From NCBI GenBank assembly GCA_017307505.1, contig JAFKEE010000036.1, positions 62,001-126,000 on the forward strand: a stretch of 64,000 nucleotides of DNA, in the 5' to 3' direction. Position 1 is the first letter of the stretch. Every line of letters starts with the position of its first letter. The DNA is from Acidobacteriota bacterium (GTDB lineage Bacteria > Acidobacteriota > Terriglobia > Bryobacterales > Bryobacteraceae). The position numbers were made by a program, and so were the translations under genes. Below the pieces are notes generated by a model. The model ran no database searches and was not told the origin of the DNA. It saw only the letters and a program-made list of their open reading frames with translations. Positions 38,476 to 45,690 of this stretch are shown in pieces.

Positions 38476-39220
38476 GGCGTTCCAGGTGCTCAATTGGTTC
38501 CAGAAAGCTGCACGAACCGAAGCCGATGACGAACTTGCGGCGCAGCGTGGCGATCTCATCGAGAGTAAACGAGAATGGGCCGGCGTGGAAGTGGGTGGCG
38601 GTGAACTGGAAGTCGCCCCAACTGGCGGCCTCGATGAACCCGGCCAGATCGGTCTCGCCGGAGTAGGCGGCGAAGGCGGCGGCGAAGATGTTGAGGAAGC
38701 CGTGGAGGCGGGCGCCGACCTGGGGGTCGTGGTGGGGGACGGGGCTATGGAGACCGGCCGTGAACTTGATGGGTAAAGCGCGGCGGGCGGCCTCTAGAAG
38801 GAAGTGTTCGACGGCTTCGGCGGGCGGAATGGTGTCGGGGGTGAGTCCGCCGGTGCGGAGTTTGACGCCGCCCGAGGTGGGGAAGCGGTTGGTGATTGAG
38901 CCGCGCCAGTCAACTTCGTGGAAGACGGGGAGGCCGGTGGGGGTGGCGAGAGATCCGGCGACTTCGAGGGTTTCGACCTGTGGGGGCAATTCGGGCAGGT
39001 GGATAGCTTCGCCGCGGCAGACGAGGGCGATGCGGGCAGGCAGGGGGTCCGCTTTGGAAAGAAGGTCGAGCGGCAGGACGAAGCGGGCCAGCATGGCGGC
39101 GCGCGGGTGGCGCTGGTAGAAGGTGTAGTTGCCAAGCGCTGTGGGCAGATCGAGCCGCGCGGGCGGGAAGAGGCCCGCGTAGTCGAGGATGCCGTCGAGG
39201 AAGGCGTTAATCGCGGACAT
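38453..39220 (-). CDS. Conserved unknown protein co-transcribed with fumarylacetoacetase
   Basis: 255 residues from ATG 39220 (MSAINAFLDGILDYAGLFPPARLD); an earlier in-frame start at 39238 lies within the upstream gene. I recall the N-terminal signature 'DYAGLFPPA' from other bacterial hypothetical proteins, but no function is known to me. The chain looks like an alpha/beta, possibly barrel, soluble protein: 'LPVFHEVDW', 'ALPIKFTAGLHSPVPH', 'FGSCSFLEPIEHL'. No signal or membrane segment is present. It overlaps the thioredoxin-like gene by 14 bp and fahA by 23 bp, so all are coupled. A role in aromatic degradation is suggested only by context. Confidence 0.6.
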   Translation of the reverse strand: MSAINAFLDGILDYAGLFPPARLDLPTALGNYTFYQRHPRAAMLARFVLPLDLLSKADPLPARIALVCRGEAIHLPELPPQVETLEVAGSLATPTGLPVFHEVDWRGSITNRFPTSGGVKLRTGGLTPDTIPPAEAVEHFLLEAARRALPIKFTAGLHSPVPHHDPQVGARLHGFLNIFAAAFAAYSGETDLAGFIEAASWGDFQFTATHFHAGPFSFTLDEIATLRRKFVIGFGSCSFLEPIEHLERHGFLSTE

Positions 39221-40130
39221 AGGGCAGGAGTTCCTCATAGCTCATCCTTCCTGGATGATAGAGGCGCACCATGCCGCGAGCGTCAATCACGGCCACGGTC
39301 GGCGTGGTACTGGCGCCCCAAAGTTTGAAGTTCTCTTCGCTGACCGGAACCGTGAGGCCCGGGATGTTCTTGTAATAGCGCTGGCGGACTTCGTCGATGT
39401 ACTTGATCTCTTCGGCGCGGGGCACTTCCATGCCGCCCGCGGCATAGCCGTAGGGTTGGGTGGGTCCGATGACCGCCATCTGCGGGTATTCGCGGGCGAG
39501 GCGGGCGACGACGCCGGCCATGGCCTTGCAGTCGGCGCACCAGTGGGCCCAGAAGAAGACGAGGACTTTCCGGCCCTTCAGGCTGGCGACGGCAGGCGGC
39601 TTGTCGCCCACGTATTCGTGGACGTCGAGGACGGGGGCCGTGCGGCCCTTCAGGGAGATGAGGTTGAGGTTCTTCTGGATGCGGGTCCGGATGGAGGTGG
39701 CGTGCCACGCCTTCACTTCCTGTTGGAGGAAAGCGACGGCTTCTGCCTTCTGGCCGCGGGCATCAAGCACCTGGGCCTGCACTTCGATGGAGGCGCCGAG
39801 GGCGATGGGCAGCGACGGTTCGGCATCCAACTGGCGGCGCTTGAGGGCTTCCAGGGCAAGCTTGCGGGCTTCGAGAGCGTAGTGCTCCGCCTGGGCGTAG
39901 TTTTTGGCGGCGAGGTAGCCGCGGCCCATCCAGGAGACGGCTTCGATGTAGGAGGGCGTGACGCCGGTGGCGGCGCGGTCGGCGGCCAAGGCTTTGGTTG
40001 CGGCAGCGAAGTCCTTGGCATCGAGGGCGTCGCGGACTTCCACGACAATGGGCGGTTTCTGGGCGTAGACGGGCGGTAACGCCACTTTCGTAATGATCAT
40101 GAGGGTGAGGAGGGGTAGGAGTCGACGCAT
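39207..40130 (-). CDS. Exported TlpA-like thioredoxin-fold protein with N-terminal helical region
   Basis: 307 residues with a signal peptide (LLPLLTLMIITKVALPPVYA). Residues ~30-155 are helical and TPR-like ('AEHYALEARKLALEALK', 'VLDARGQKAEAVAFLQQEV'). The rest is a thioredoxin/AhpC-TSA fold with the redox pair Cys198-x-x-Cys201 in 'FFWAHWCADCKAM' and a cis-Pro region 'WGASTTPTVAVIDARG'. Such proteins reduce periplasmic disulfides or act in cytochrome maturation. It starts a minus-strand run through the unknown protein, fahA and the ligase, but a functional tie is not evident. Confidence 0.8.
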   Translation of the reverse strand: MRRLLPLLTLMIITKVALPPVYAQKPPIVVEVRDALDAKDFAAATKALAADRAATGVTPSYIEAVSWMGRGYLAAKNYAQAEHYALEARKLALEALKRRQLDAEPSLPIALGASIEVQAQVLDARGQKAEAVAFLQQEVKAWHATSIRTRIQKNLNLISLKGRTAPVLDVHEYVGDKPPAVASLKGRKVLVFFWAHWCADCKAMAGVVARLAREYPQMAVIGPTQPYGYAAGGMEVPRAEEIKYIDEVRQRYYKNIPGLTVPVSEENFKLWGASTTPTVAVIDARGMVRLYHPGRMSYEELLPYVRD

Positions 40131-40138
40131 TCAGGCTC

Positions 40139-40900
40139 TCAGGTCAGCAGGAATCCGCCGTCGGCGACAACCACTTCGCCGGTCACGTAAGAGGCCCGGT
40201 CGCCGGCCAGGAGAACGGCCAGTTCCGCGATCTCTTCGGGCTGTCCCACGTGTTGGATGGGCTGGTCTTTGAAAAAGATTCGGCGGCGCTCCTCGTCCTT
40301 CCAGAAGAATTCGCTGAGCTTCGTCTGGATGAGGCCGGGCGCTATGGCGTTGACGCGGACGCCTTTAGGGCCGAGCTCCTGCGCATAGGACTTGGTCATC
40401 ATGATGAGCGCGGCCTTGGTCATGGAGTAGAGCAGGCTTTCGAACTGCGGCTTGAGTCCGGCGACCGAGGCGATGTTGAGGATGGAGCCGCGGCCACGGT
40501 CGCACATGCCGGGCGCGATGAGCTGGGTGAGGCGGAAGGTGGACTTCAGGTTCACCTCCACCATTTTGTCGAAGGCGCCTTCGTCGAGGCTGAGGCACGG
40601 GCCCTGGGCCACGTTGGTGGCAGCGTTGTTGACGAGGATGTCGATGGGTCCGAGCTGCTCTTCGACTCGGGCCACCAGGGCTTTCAGGTCGTCCGCGCGG
40701 CCGACATGCGCGGCGCAGGGCAGGACGCCTGCGCCGATGGAGGCGGCCACGGCATCGAGGGTTTCCTGTTTGCGGCCACAGATGGCGACCTTCGCACCAT
40801 CGCGATGGAAGGCAGCGGCGATGGCGGCTCCGATGCCTCGGGAGCCGCCGGTGATCAACGCGACCTTGCCGGCCAGGAGTCCTGCGGGCTGACCGTTCAT
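40139..40900 (-). CDS. SDR-family NAD(P)-dependent oxidoreductase
   Basis: 253 residues from ATG 40900 (MNGQPAGLLAGKVALITGG), overlapping the upstream stop by ATGA; the frame stays open far upstream but only as GC-rich background. Classical short-chain dehydrogenase features are present: 'TGGSRGIG' cofactor loop, 'DILVNNAATN', catalytic Ser in 'ILNIASVAG', and Tyr-x-x-x-Lys in 'LYSMTKAAL'. The last stretch 'YVTGEVVVADGGFLLT' is typical of 3-oxoacyl/glucose-dehydrogenase-like members. It is cytoplasmic, unlike its coupled neighbour, which has an export signal. Substrate unknown. Confidence 0.9.
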   Translation of the reverse strand: MNGQPAGLLAGKVALITGGSRGIGAAIAAAFHRDGAKVAICGRKQETLDAVAASIGAGVLPCAAHVGRADDLKALVARVEEQLGPIDILVNNAATNVAQGPCLSLDEGAFDKMVEVNLKSTFRLTQLIAPGMCDRGRGSILNIASVAGLKPQFESLLYSMTKAALIMMTKSYAQELGPKGVRVNAIAPGLIQTKLSEFFWKDEERRRIFFKDQPIQHVGQPEEIAELAVLLAGDRASYVTGEVVVADGGFLLT

Positions 40901-41925
40901 AGCTTGAGGAAGTCGCGGGTCCACTTCATGGAGGCTTCGAAGTCTTCGCGTTCGCGGGCGGCGACCTGGTCTTTCGCGGGCGCCGGGCGCGGTGTTTGCG
41001 GGGTTCCTTTGCCGGCCAGGTTGAGGAAGCGGGCGAAGTCGGCCGCCGGGATGCCGCGGTAGCCTTCCCAGAATTCGGGTTTGCGCCAGGTGTAGGGACG
41101 CGGGCCCATGACGATGATCTCGAGCGACATGGACTTGCCGGGGCAGAGCTCGAGGAAGCGCTTGAGCAGGCCCTCGATGCCGATGTTGCCTTCGCCCATG
41201 CGGGTCCAGTTCACCTGGGTGCCATTCTCGTCGTTCCAGAGGTAGCTGTCGCGGATGTGGCTGGTGAGGATATACGGCGCCAGGATTTCGAGGGTAAAGT
41301 TGGGATCCTCGAGAACCCAGCAGGGGTTGCCGGAGTCGAAGCAGGCGCCCACGACGTCCTTGCCGGCGCCTTCGATGAGCATGCGGAGTTCGCGGGCCTG
41401 CATGTCGCCGGCGTGGTTCTCGATGGCGATCTTCATGTTGAGGTCCTGCGCCTGGGAGCGCACGTTGCGCAGCACCTTGACGCTGTCCTCGATGCGGGCC
41501 TCGATGCCGCCGGGCGTTTTGCGGTCTGCAAAGGTCCCCTGAAACGCGCGCACCAGCTTGGAGTTGGTGAGCTTGGCGGCGCGCATCAGGCGGATGAGTT
41601 GTTCTTCGGCCGTGCCGAGCTTGGGGTCGAAGGCGGTGGAGGTGGGGCACATGGAGCGCATGCCGATCTCCACCTCGATGCCGAGTTTGGCCGCGTGTTC
41701 GCCGACTTTGCGGACGTGGTCGTCTTCGAGAGAGCCGAGGAAGCGGATCTCGGAAAAGTGCACGGTGCGGGCCCCGAATTTGGAGCAGTAGTCGAGGTAT
41801 TCGAACGCGGTCCAGTTCTGCGAGCGCAGGCTGAACAGGTCCACTCCGAGTTTGGCTCCGGCAGGCACGGCGGCCAGGGCGGCCGGCGCGGCGAGGGTCG
41901 TGGCGAGGAATTCGCGGCGCTGCAT
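40897..41925 (-). CDS. Tat-exported sugar phosphate isomerase/epimerase-like TIM-barrel protein
   Basis: 342 residues from ATG 41925 (MQRREFLATTLAAPAALAAVPAGA), a twin-arginine-type signal; an in-frame TTG at 41943 is less likely. The barrel pattern is clear: 'KIAIENHAGDMQARELRMLIE' with the metal Glu, 'VGACFDSGNPCWV' with Asp, 'LTSHIRDSYL' with His, and 'MSLEIIVMG' with the closing Glu. These match the xylose-isomerase-like metal site. It is probably periplasmic. It lies seven bases after the deacetylase gene and overlaps the SDR gene, so the three are co-transcribed. Substrate unknown, probably a sugar or sugar-like compound. Confidence 0.83.
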   Translation of the reverse strand: MQRREFLATTLAAPAALAAVPAGAKLGVDLFSLRSQNWTAFEYLDYCSKFGARTVHFSEIRFLGSLEDDHVRKVGEHAAKLGIEVEIGMRSMCPTSTAFDPKLGTAEEQLIRLMRAAKLTNSKLVRAFQGTFADRKTPGGIEARIEDSVKVLRNVRSQAQDLNMKIAIENHAGDMQARELRMLIEGAGKDVVGACFDSGNPCWVLEDPNFTLEILAPYILTSHIRDSYLWNDENGTQVNWTRMGEGNIGIEGLLKRFLELCPGKSMSLEIIVMGPRPYTWRKPEFWEGYRGIPAADFARFLNLAGKGTPQTPRPAPAKDQVAAREREDFEASMKWTRDFLKL

Positions 41926-41932
41926 TTGGCTA

Positions 41933-42835
41933 TTATCCGGCAAGTTCGCGGTAAGTATAGAGGCGAACGTTGTGCTTCGCGAGAAGGTCCTTCGCTTCCT
42001 GGCTGGTCCAGAACCGGAAATCCTCCCAGCGGTACTCCCAGGCTCCGGTGACGGCGCGGATTTCGGCGTCGTCCTTGGCCAGGTGGATGATGAGCTTGGT
42101 GACGCCGGGCTTCAGTTCGGCGATGAGTTTGCGGTAGCTGGCGGTGCGCTCTTCCCAACCCTTGCCCGGGACGCCGGTGACGAGACGGTCGAGCATCTTG
42201 TAGCCGGCAGCCGCCTTCTTGTTCAGCATGTCGGCGGTGATGGGATACTCCTTCATCTCTTTTTCGGCTTCAGGTGTGGGGCGCGGGAGCATGCAGGGGA
42301 CGTTGAACTCCTTCGCGATCTTCGTGTAGACCTCGAAGAAGTCGGGCCGGGCGTAGAGCGTGCCCATGTGGGTGTCGACGTGGGTGAACTGGATGCCGTA
42401 TTCCTTGGCTCGGATGGCCTGAGCGCGGAGTTCGGTTTCCACTTCGGCGGGCGTCGCATGGGTGGCCACGTTGCGGACGTCGCGCCAGATGTAGCCTTCG
42501 GGGTCGAGGAGGCCCTTCACCTGATCGATGGGAGCGACGGGGCGCCAGCGGTAGTATTTCCACTCGCTGGTGAGGGTGAGGTGGAGGCCGAGGTCCATCT
42601 TGGGGTTAGCCTTGGCCCAGGCGGCGAACTCGGAGACCCACGGGCAGGGCATCATGATGCTGGCCGAGCTGACGGAGCCCTTGGTGAGGGCTTCCACGGT
42701 GGCCATGTTCACGGAGTGGCACATGCCTGCATCGTCGGCGTGCACGATTAGACGCTTTTCACCGGTCTGTGACAGGGCGGATGACGCGGCCGAGGCGGCG
42801 GCCAGGGAGAGAAAACATCTGCGTTTCATCAACAC
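41933..42835 (-). CDS. Exported YdjC/ChbG-type carbohydrate deacetylase
   Basis: 300 residues with a signal peptide (RRCFLSLAAASAASSALS). ChbG-type metal and catalytic motifs are in place: 'IVHADDAGMCHSVN' (Asp pair), 'LGLHLTLTSEW' and 'FTHVDTHMGTLY'. Family members remove acetyl groups from chito-oligosaccharides or related sugars using a metal ion. It heads the deacetylase/isomerase/SDR run, and together they could process an acetylated sugar. The final 'KDLLAKHNVRLYTYREL' helix is usual for this family. Confidence 0.85.
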   Translation of the reverse strand: MLMKRRCFLSLAAASAASSALSQTGEKRLIVHADDAGMCHSVNMATVEALTKGSVSSASIMMPCPWVSEFAAWAKANPKMDLGLHLTLTSEWKYYRWRPVAPIDQVKGLLDPEGYIWRDVRNVATHATPAEVETELRAQAIRAKEYGIQFTHVDTHMGTLYARPDFFEVYTKIAKEFNVPCMLPRPTPEAEKEMKEYPITADMLNKKAAAGYKMLDRLVTGVPGKGWEERTASYRKLIAELKPGVTKLIIHLAKDDAEIRAVTGAWEYRWEDFRFWTSQEAKDLLAKHNVRLYTYRELAG

Positions 42836-42883
42836 GATTATCGTGCAAGTCAGAACTCCCTGTGGACGCCGCGCTGAAGGGTG

Positions 42884-43858
42884 TTACGCAGTCCAGGCGT
42901 CAGGGTTCAGCAGATTGGCGGGGCGCTCGCCTTTCAGGGCAGCGGCGGCGTTTTCGGCGGCCATCATGGACATGCGGCGGCGGGTGGCGACGCTGGCGCT
43001 GGCGATGTGAGGCGCGAGGACGACGTTCTGGAGGGAGAGCAGTTTCTCTTCGACCTGTGGTTCGCGCTCGAAGACGTCGAGGCCGGCGGCCCAGATGAGG
43101 CGCTTTTCAAGGGCGTCGGCGAGGGCTGCTTCGTCGACGACGGGTCCGCGGGCGGTGTTGATCAGGATGGCCGTGGGCTTCATGCGGGCGAGTTCGGCGG
43201 CTCCGATGAAGTGGCGGGTCTCGGGGGTGAGCGGGACGTGGAGGCTGACGAAGTCGGAATCGCGGAGGAGTTCGTCCTTGGACACGAAGCGGGCGTCGAG
43301 CTCGTGTTCGAGGGCGGCGGGCGCGGGTTGCGCGTCGTTATAGAGGATGCGCATGCCGAAGCCCTTGGCCCGGCGGGCGACAGCGGCGCCGATGCGGCCC
43401 AGGCCAAAGAGGCCGAGGGTGGCGCCGTGGATGTCCTGGCCGGCCAGCAGATCGATGAGCCAGGTCTTCCATTCTCCGGAATGGACGAAGGCATGGCCTT
43501 CGGGGATGCGGCGGGCGGTGGCCATCAGGAGAGTGAAGGCGAAGTCGGCGGTCGTCTCGGTGAGGACTCCGGGGGTGTTGGTGACGAGAATGCCGCGCTC
43601 GGTTGCCGCCGGGACGTCGATGTTGTCGAAGCCGACGGCGACATTGGCGATGACCTTCACGCCGTCGAGCTGAGACAGTACTTCGGCGTTCAGTTTGTCG
43701 GTGAGCTGGCTGACGATGGCGTCGCAGCCTTTGGCCCGTTCGATCAACGCCTCGGTGGTGAGACCGGCGTCGGTGCCTTCGTAGTCCACCTCGAAGTCTT
43801 TGCGAAGGAACTCCACGGCTTCGGGGTAGACGCGTTTGCTGACTAGAATCTTCGACAT
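42884..43858 (-). CDS. D-2-hydroxyacid dehydrogenase (glyoxylate reductase/phosphoglycerate dehydrogenase type)
   Basis: 324 residues from ATG 43858 (MSKILVSKRVYPEAVEFL), the expected N-terminus for glyoxylate-reductase-like enzymes; the frame is open upstream without meaning. Visible features are 'NVAVGFDNIDVPAATERGILVTNTPG', Rossmann 'LGLFGLGRIGAAVARRAKGFG', catalytic Arg in 'LINTARGPVVDE', Glu in 'FEREPQVEE' and His in 'NVVLAPHIASAS'. It reduces a 2-oxoacid with NAD(P)H; glyoxylate or hydroxypyruvate are the usual substrates. It lacks the ACT/ASB domains of long SerA. It is divergent from the hydroxyisobutyrate-dehydrogenase-type gene with 105 bp between starts. Confidence 0.88.
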   Translation of the reverse strand: MSKILVSKRVYPEAVEFLRKDFEVDYEGTDAGLTTEALIERAKGCDAIVSQLTDKLNAEVLSQLDGVKVIANVAVGFDNIDVPAATERGILVTNTPGVLTETTADFAFTLLMATARRIPEGHAFVHSGEWKTWLIDLLAGQDIHGATLGLFGLGRIGAAVARRAKGFGMRILYNDAQPAPAALEHELDARFVSKDELLRDSDFVSLHVPLTPETRHFIGAAELARMKPTAILINTARGPVVDEAALADALEKRLIWAAGLDVFEREPQVEEKLLSLQNVVLAPHIASASVATRRRMSMMAAENAAAALKGERPANLLNPDAWTA

Positions 43859-43963
43859 GGCAGAATCAGCCGCGATTGTCGCACGAGCGGCGAGCGGCAT
43901 ACAATTGAGGATCCTCCATGAATCGTTGAGCGCTGTAAAGAAAAGAGAGACAGGAGAATCTAC

Positions 43964-44866
43964 ATGGCGAAACTGGGCTTCCTCGGTCTGGGCATCATGG
44001 GCGGTCCGATGGCCGGGCATCTTTTGAAGGCCGGGCACGAGGTGGCGTTGTGGTCCCACACGGCATCGAAGGCGGCGGCATTGTCGGGCCTGGGCAAGGC
44101 CCTGGTGTGCGAGACGCCCAAACAGGTGGCCGAGAACGCGGACATCATCTTCCTGTGCGTGGGCGACACCGACATGTCGGCCAAGGTGACGCTCGGCGAA
44201 AACGGGTTGATTGATGGGATCCGGCCAGGAGCCGTGGTAGCCGACTGCAGCACGGTGGCTCCGAGCTATGCCCGCCGGGCGGCAGCGACGCTGGCGGAAA
44301 AGGGCGCTGAGTTCCTGGATGCTCCGGTGACAGGCAGCAAGCCGGGCGCCGAGGGGGCGACGCTCACCTTTATGGTGGGGGGCAGCCAGGCGGTCTATGA
44401 AAAAGTGAAGCCGTTCATGGAACTGATGGGGAAGCGGTTCTACTACTGCGGCGGAACAGGGCTCGGCCTGCATGCCAAGTTGACGCAGAACCTGATTCTT
44501 TCGAATCTGTTACAGGCGTTCAACGAGGGCATGGTGCTGGCGACCAAGGCGGGTGTGGACCCGGAGTTGATGCTGGATATTCTGGACAACTCGGCGGCCA
44601 AGAGCGGTTTGGTGTCGTTCAAGGCTCCTTATGTCTTCCGGCGCGACTTTAGTACTAATTTTTCAGTGAGATGGATGCACAAGGACATCGGCCTGATGCT
44701 GGAGACAGGCAATGAGATGGATGTTCCGCTGCCGTTGACCGCGCTGACACAACAGATGTTCCGGGCGGCGATTGCCGAAGGCGTCGGAGAAGACGATATC
44801 TGCAGCACTATCAAGGTGTTAGAGCGGTTGGCCGGGGTTGAAGTAAAAAAAATCTCCCAAAAATAG
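43964..44866 (+). CDS. 3-Hydroxyisobutyrate dehydrogenase family oxidoreductase
   Basis: 300 residues. The cofactor loop 'LGFLGLGIMGGPMAGHLLKAG' opens the protein. The substrate loop 'DAPVTGSKPGAEGATLTFMVGG' and catalytic Lys in 'GLHAKLTQNLILSNLLQAFNEG' identify the beta-hydroxyacid dehydrogenase family (hydroxyisobutyrate, tartronate semialdehyde, succinic semialdehyde or glyoxylate reduction). 'RDFSTNFSVRWMHKDIGLMLETG' is also standard. Glyoxylate/succinic semialdehyde reductase is a reasonable guess given the divergent glyoxylate-reductase-like gene. Its stop abuts the first structured repeat. Confidence 0.9.
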   Translation: MAKLGFLGLGIMGGPMAGHLLKAGHEVALWSHTASKAAALSGLGKALVCETPKQVAENADIIFLCVGDTDMSAKVTLGENGLIDGIRPGAVVADCSTVAPSYARRAAATLAEKGAEFLDAPVTGSKPGAEGATLTFMVGGSQAVYEKVKPFMELMGKRFYYCGGTGLGLHAKLTQNLILSNLLQAFNEGMVLATKAGVDPELMLDILDNSAAKSGLVSFKAPYVFRRDFSTNFSVRWMHKDIGLMLETGNEMDVPLPLTALTQQMFRAAIAEGVGEDDICSTIKVLERLAGVEVKKISQK

Positions 44867-44876
44867 TAGAAAGTTC

Positions 44877-44905
44877 TTGCAATCCGGGAATTGGTATTCT
44901 AAGAT
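44877..44905 (+). promoter_or_regulatory. sigma70-type promoter of repeat copy 1
   Basis: TTGCAA (44877-44882), a 17-base spacer, then TAAGAT (44900-44905). Both hexamers are identical in copy 2, while seven spacer bases differ between copies. That pattern of change is expected if the hexamers are what matters. Confidence 0.7.
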
Positions 44906-44910
44906 TGGAA

Positions 44911-44970
44911 TCAAGCCAGGGAGGCAACTCCCACCAAAGCGAGACTAACCTCAAAAGACCCCTGAAGCAT
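44911..44970 (-). CDS. Candidate 19-residue peptide ORF antisense to the small RNA, copy 1
   Basis: On the - strand GGGAGG lies four bases before ATG (44970), and 19 codons run to TGA (44911-44913). The peptide begins MLQGSFEV and continues with a hydrophobic stretch (SLALVGVASLA). The ORF and its ribosome-binding site are wholly covered by the + strand RNA. Because the two copies are identical here, selection on the reading frame cannot be tested from this window. No promoter was evident on this strand. Confidence 0.22.
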   Translation of the reverse strand: MLQGSFEVSLALVGVASLA

Positions 44971-45011
44971 TCAACCTCCCTGGCGCCCTCTGGGTCTTGC
45001 TTCCCTCCTCC
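44911..45011 (+). ncRNA. Candidate structured small RNA, copy 1
   Basis: The region starts about six bases after the -10 box, ends around the CCCTCCTCC motif (45003-45011), and has no ATG on this strand. GGGAG-GCAA-CTCCC (44919-44932) forms a GNRA-type hairpin. Alternatively GCCAGGGAGG (44915-44924) pairs with CCTCCCTGGC (44975-44984). AAGACCC (44955-44961) pairs with GGGTCTT (44992-44998), crossing the long-range stem as a pseudoknot would. Several C/T-rich segments are complementary to Shine-Dalgarno sequences. The 3' end is uncertain because no T-run follows. No named RNA family was recognised. Confidence 0.5.
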
Positions 45012-45014
45012 AAA

Positions 45015-45465
45015 AAAACTTAACGAACAGCTGATGAGCTGAAGTTGTGCCTGGGCGGGTTTCGTCTCCGGGCAAGGCTGAAGTGTTTTCCGGGCCGGCG
45101 TGCCGGCGGCCTGGGTGGCGAACTCGTCGATCCCCATCGCTGCGCCCTGGCATGCAGTTTGGGATAGTGCCGGCGCTGGCGCAACGGAGCTGAGAATCAA
45201 TTCTCATTTGTTCGCTCGATTGCCCTGCTCTCTTCGGCCGGAGGGTGTGGAAATCCCAAATTTGGTGGGGAATGGGCACCTCGGGCCAGTGGTGGGCGCA
45301 GATTATGAGAAACTGGAGCGGCCATGGAGTTGAGAATGAAGGGCTTGCCGGAACAGGGCCGATCCCGGCGGGGTGGATGGCTGCTTCTTTCAGAATTCAT
45401 AACCATGTGTAATCAATGACTTACGGATTCCGCACCAGTCAGTTGGATTTTTTCTACAGAAAACC
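45015..45465. other. Spacer between the two structured repeats
   Basis: No convincing coding frame was found. It contains a short palindrome TGAGAATCAATTCTCA (near 45191-45206) and, at the right edge, TTTCTAC (45451-45457) facing GTAGAAA (45466-45472), which could form a hairpin at the border of copy 2. Nothing else was interpretable. Confidence 0.5.
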
Positions 45466-45476
45466 GTAGAAAGTTC

Positions 45477-45505
45477 TTGCAATCCGCTAAACGGTATTCT
45501 AAGAT
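45477..45505 (+). promoter_or_regulatory. sigma70-type promoter of repeat copy 2
   Basis: TTGCAA (45477-45482), 17-base spacer, TAAGAT (45500-45505). It could drive a stand-alone RNA or, by read-through, dxr. Confidence 0.7.
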
Positions 45506-45510
45506 TGGAA

Positions 45511-45570
45511 TCAAGCCAGGGAGGCAACTCCCACCAAAGCGAGACTAACCTCAAAAGACCCCTGAAGCAT
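45511..45570 (-). CDS. Candidate 19-residue peptide ORF antisense to the small RNA, copy 2
   Basis: Identical in sequence to the ORF at 44911-44970. The GGGAGG element is only three bases from ATG here, one less than in copy 1, which weakens the translation signal. Confidence 0.2.
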   Translation of the reverse strand: MLQGSFEVSLALVGVASLA

Positions 45571-45611
45571 TCACCTCCCTGGCGCCCTCTGGGTCTTCCA
45601 TTTCCTCCTCC
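45511..45611 (+). ncRNA. Candidate structured small RNA, copy 2 (or dxr leader)
   Basis: It has the same crossed pairings as copy 1, with all paired segments conserved: GGGAG-GCAA-CTCCC, GCCAGGGAGG with CCTCCCTGGC, and AAGACCC with GGGTCTT. It also has the same 3' CCTCCTCC motif (45604-45611). Because it ends 80 bp before dxr, this copy might act as a leader of that gene. Copy 1, which has no gene downstream on the same strand before copy 2, argues for an independent RNA. Confidence 0.5.
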
Positions 45612-45690
45612 AAAACAGCAAGTACCGTAAAGAAATGTGCGCATCCAAATCAGTAGCAGCGCGCAGTGATAGAATTACGGGCGTTCGCTC

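Larger units (their letters stand above)
44866..45014. repeat. ~150-bp intergenic repeat, copy 1
   Basis: This copy matches 45466-45614 at an offset of exactly 600 bp. The shared runs are 44866-44886 and about 44894-44998 with a single-base indel near 44974. Only the promoter spacer (44887-44893) and a short 3' patch (~44999-45004) differ. It begins directly at the stop of the preceding gene. Confidence 0.93.
45466..45614. repeat. ~150-bp intergenic repeat, copy 2
   Basis: Near-identical to 44866-45014 and 76 bp upstream of the dxr start codon. Differences are confined to the promoter spacer, one base near 45574 and a short patch at 45599-45604. Confidence 0.93.

Noticed and set aside
40901-41650. 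Upstream extension of the SDR frame to a 503-codon protein
   Set aside because: The extension lies inside the isomerase gene in another frame, is Arg/His/Pro-rich, and the SDR has a proper ATG with an ATGA overlap at 40900.
44971-45279. Longer minus-strand ORFs across the structured repeats (44811-45200, 44971-45279, 45390-45644)
   Set aside because: Their similar segments are merely the repeated DNA translated in one frame; starts and ends differ, and no family features appear.
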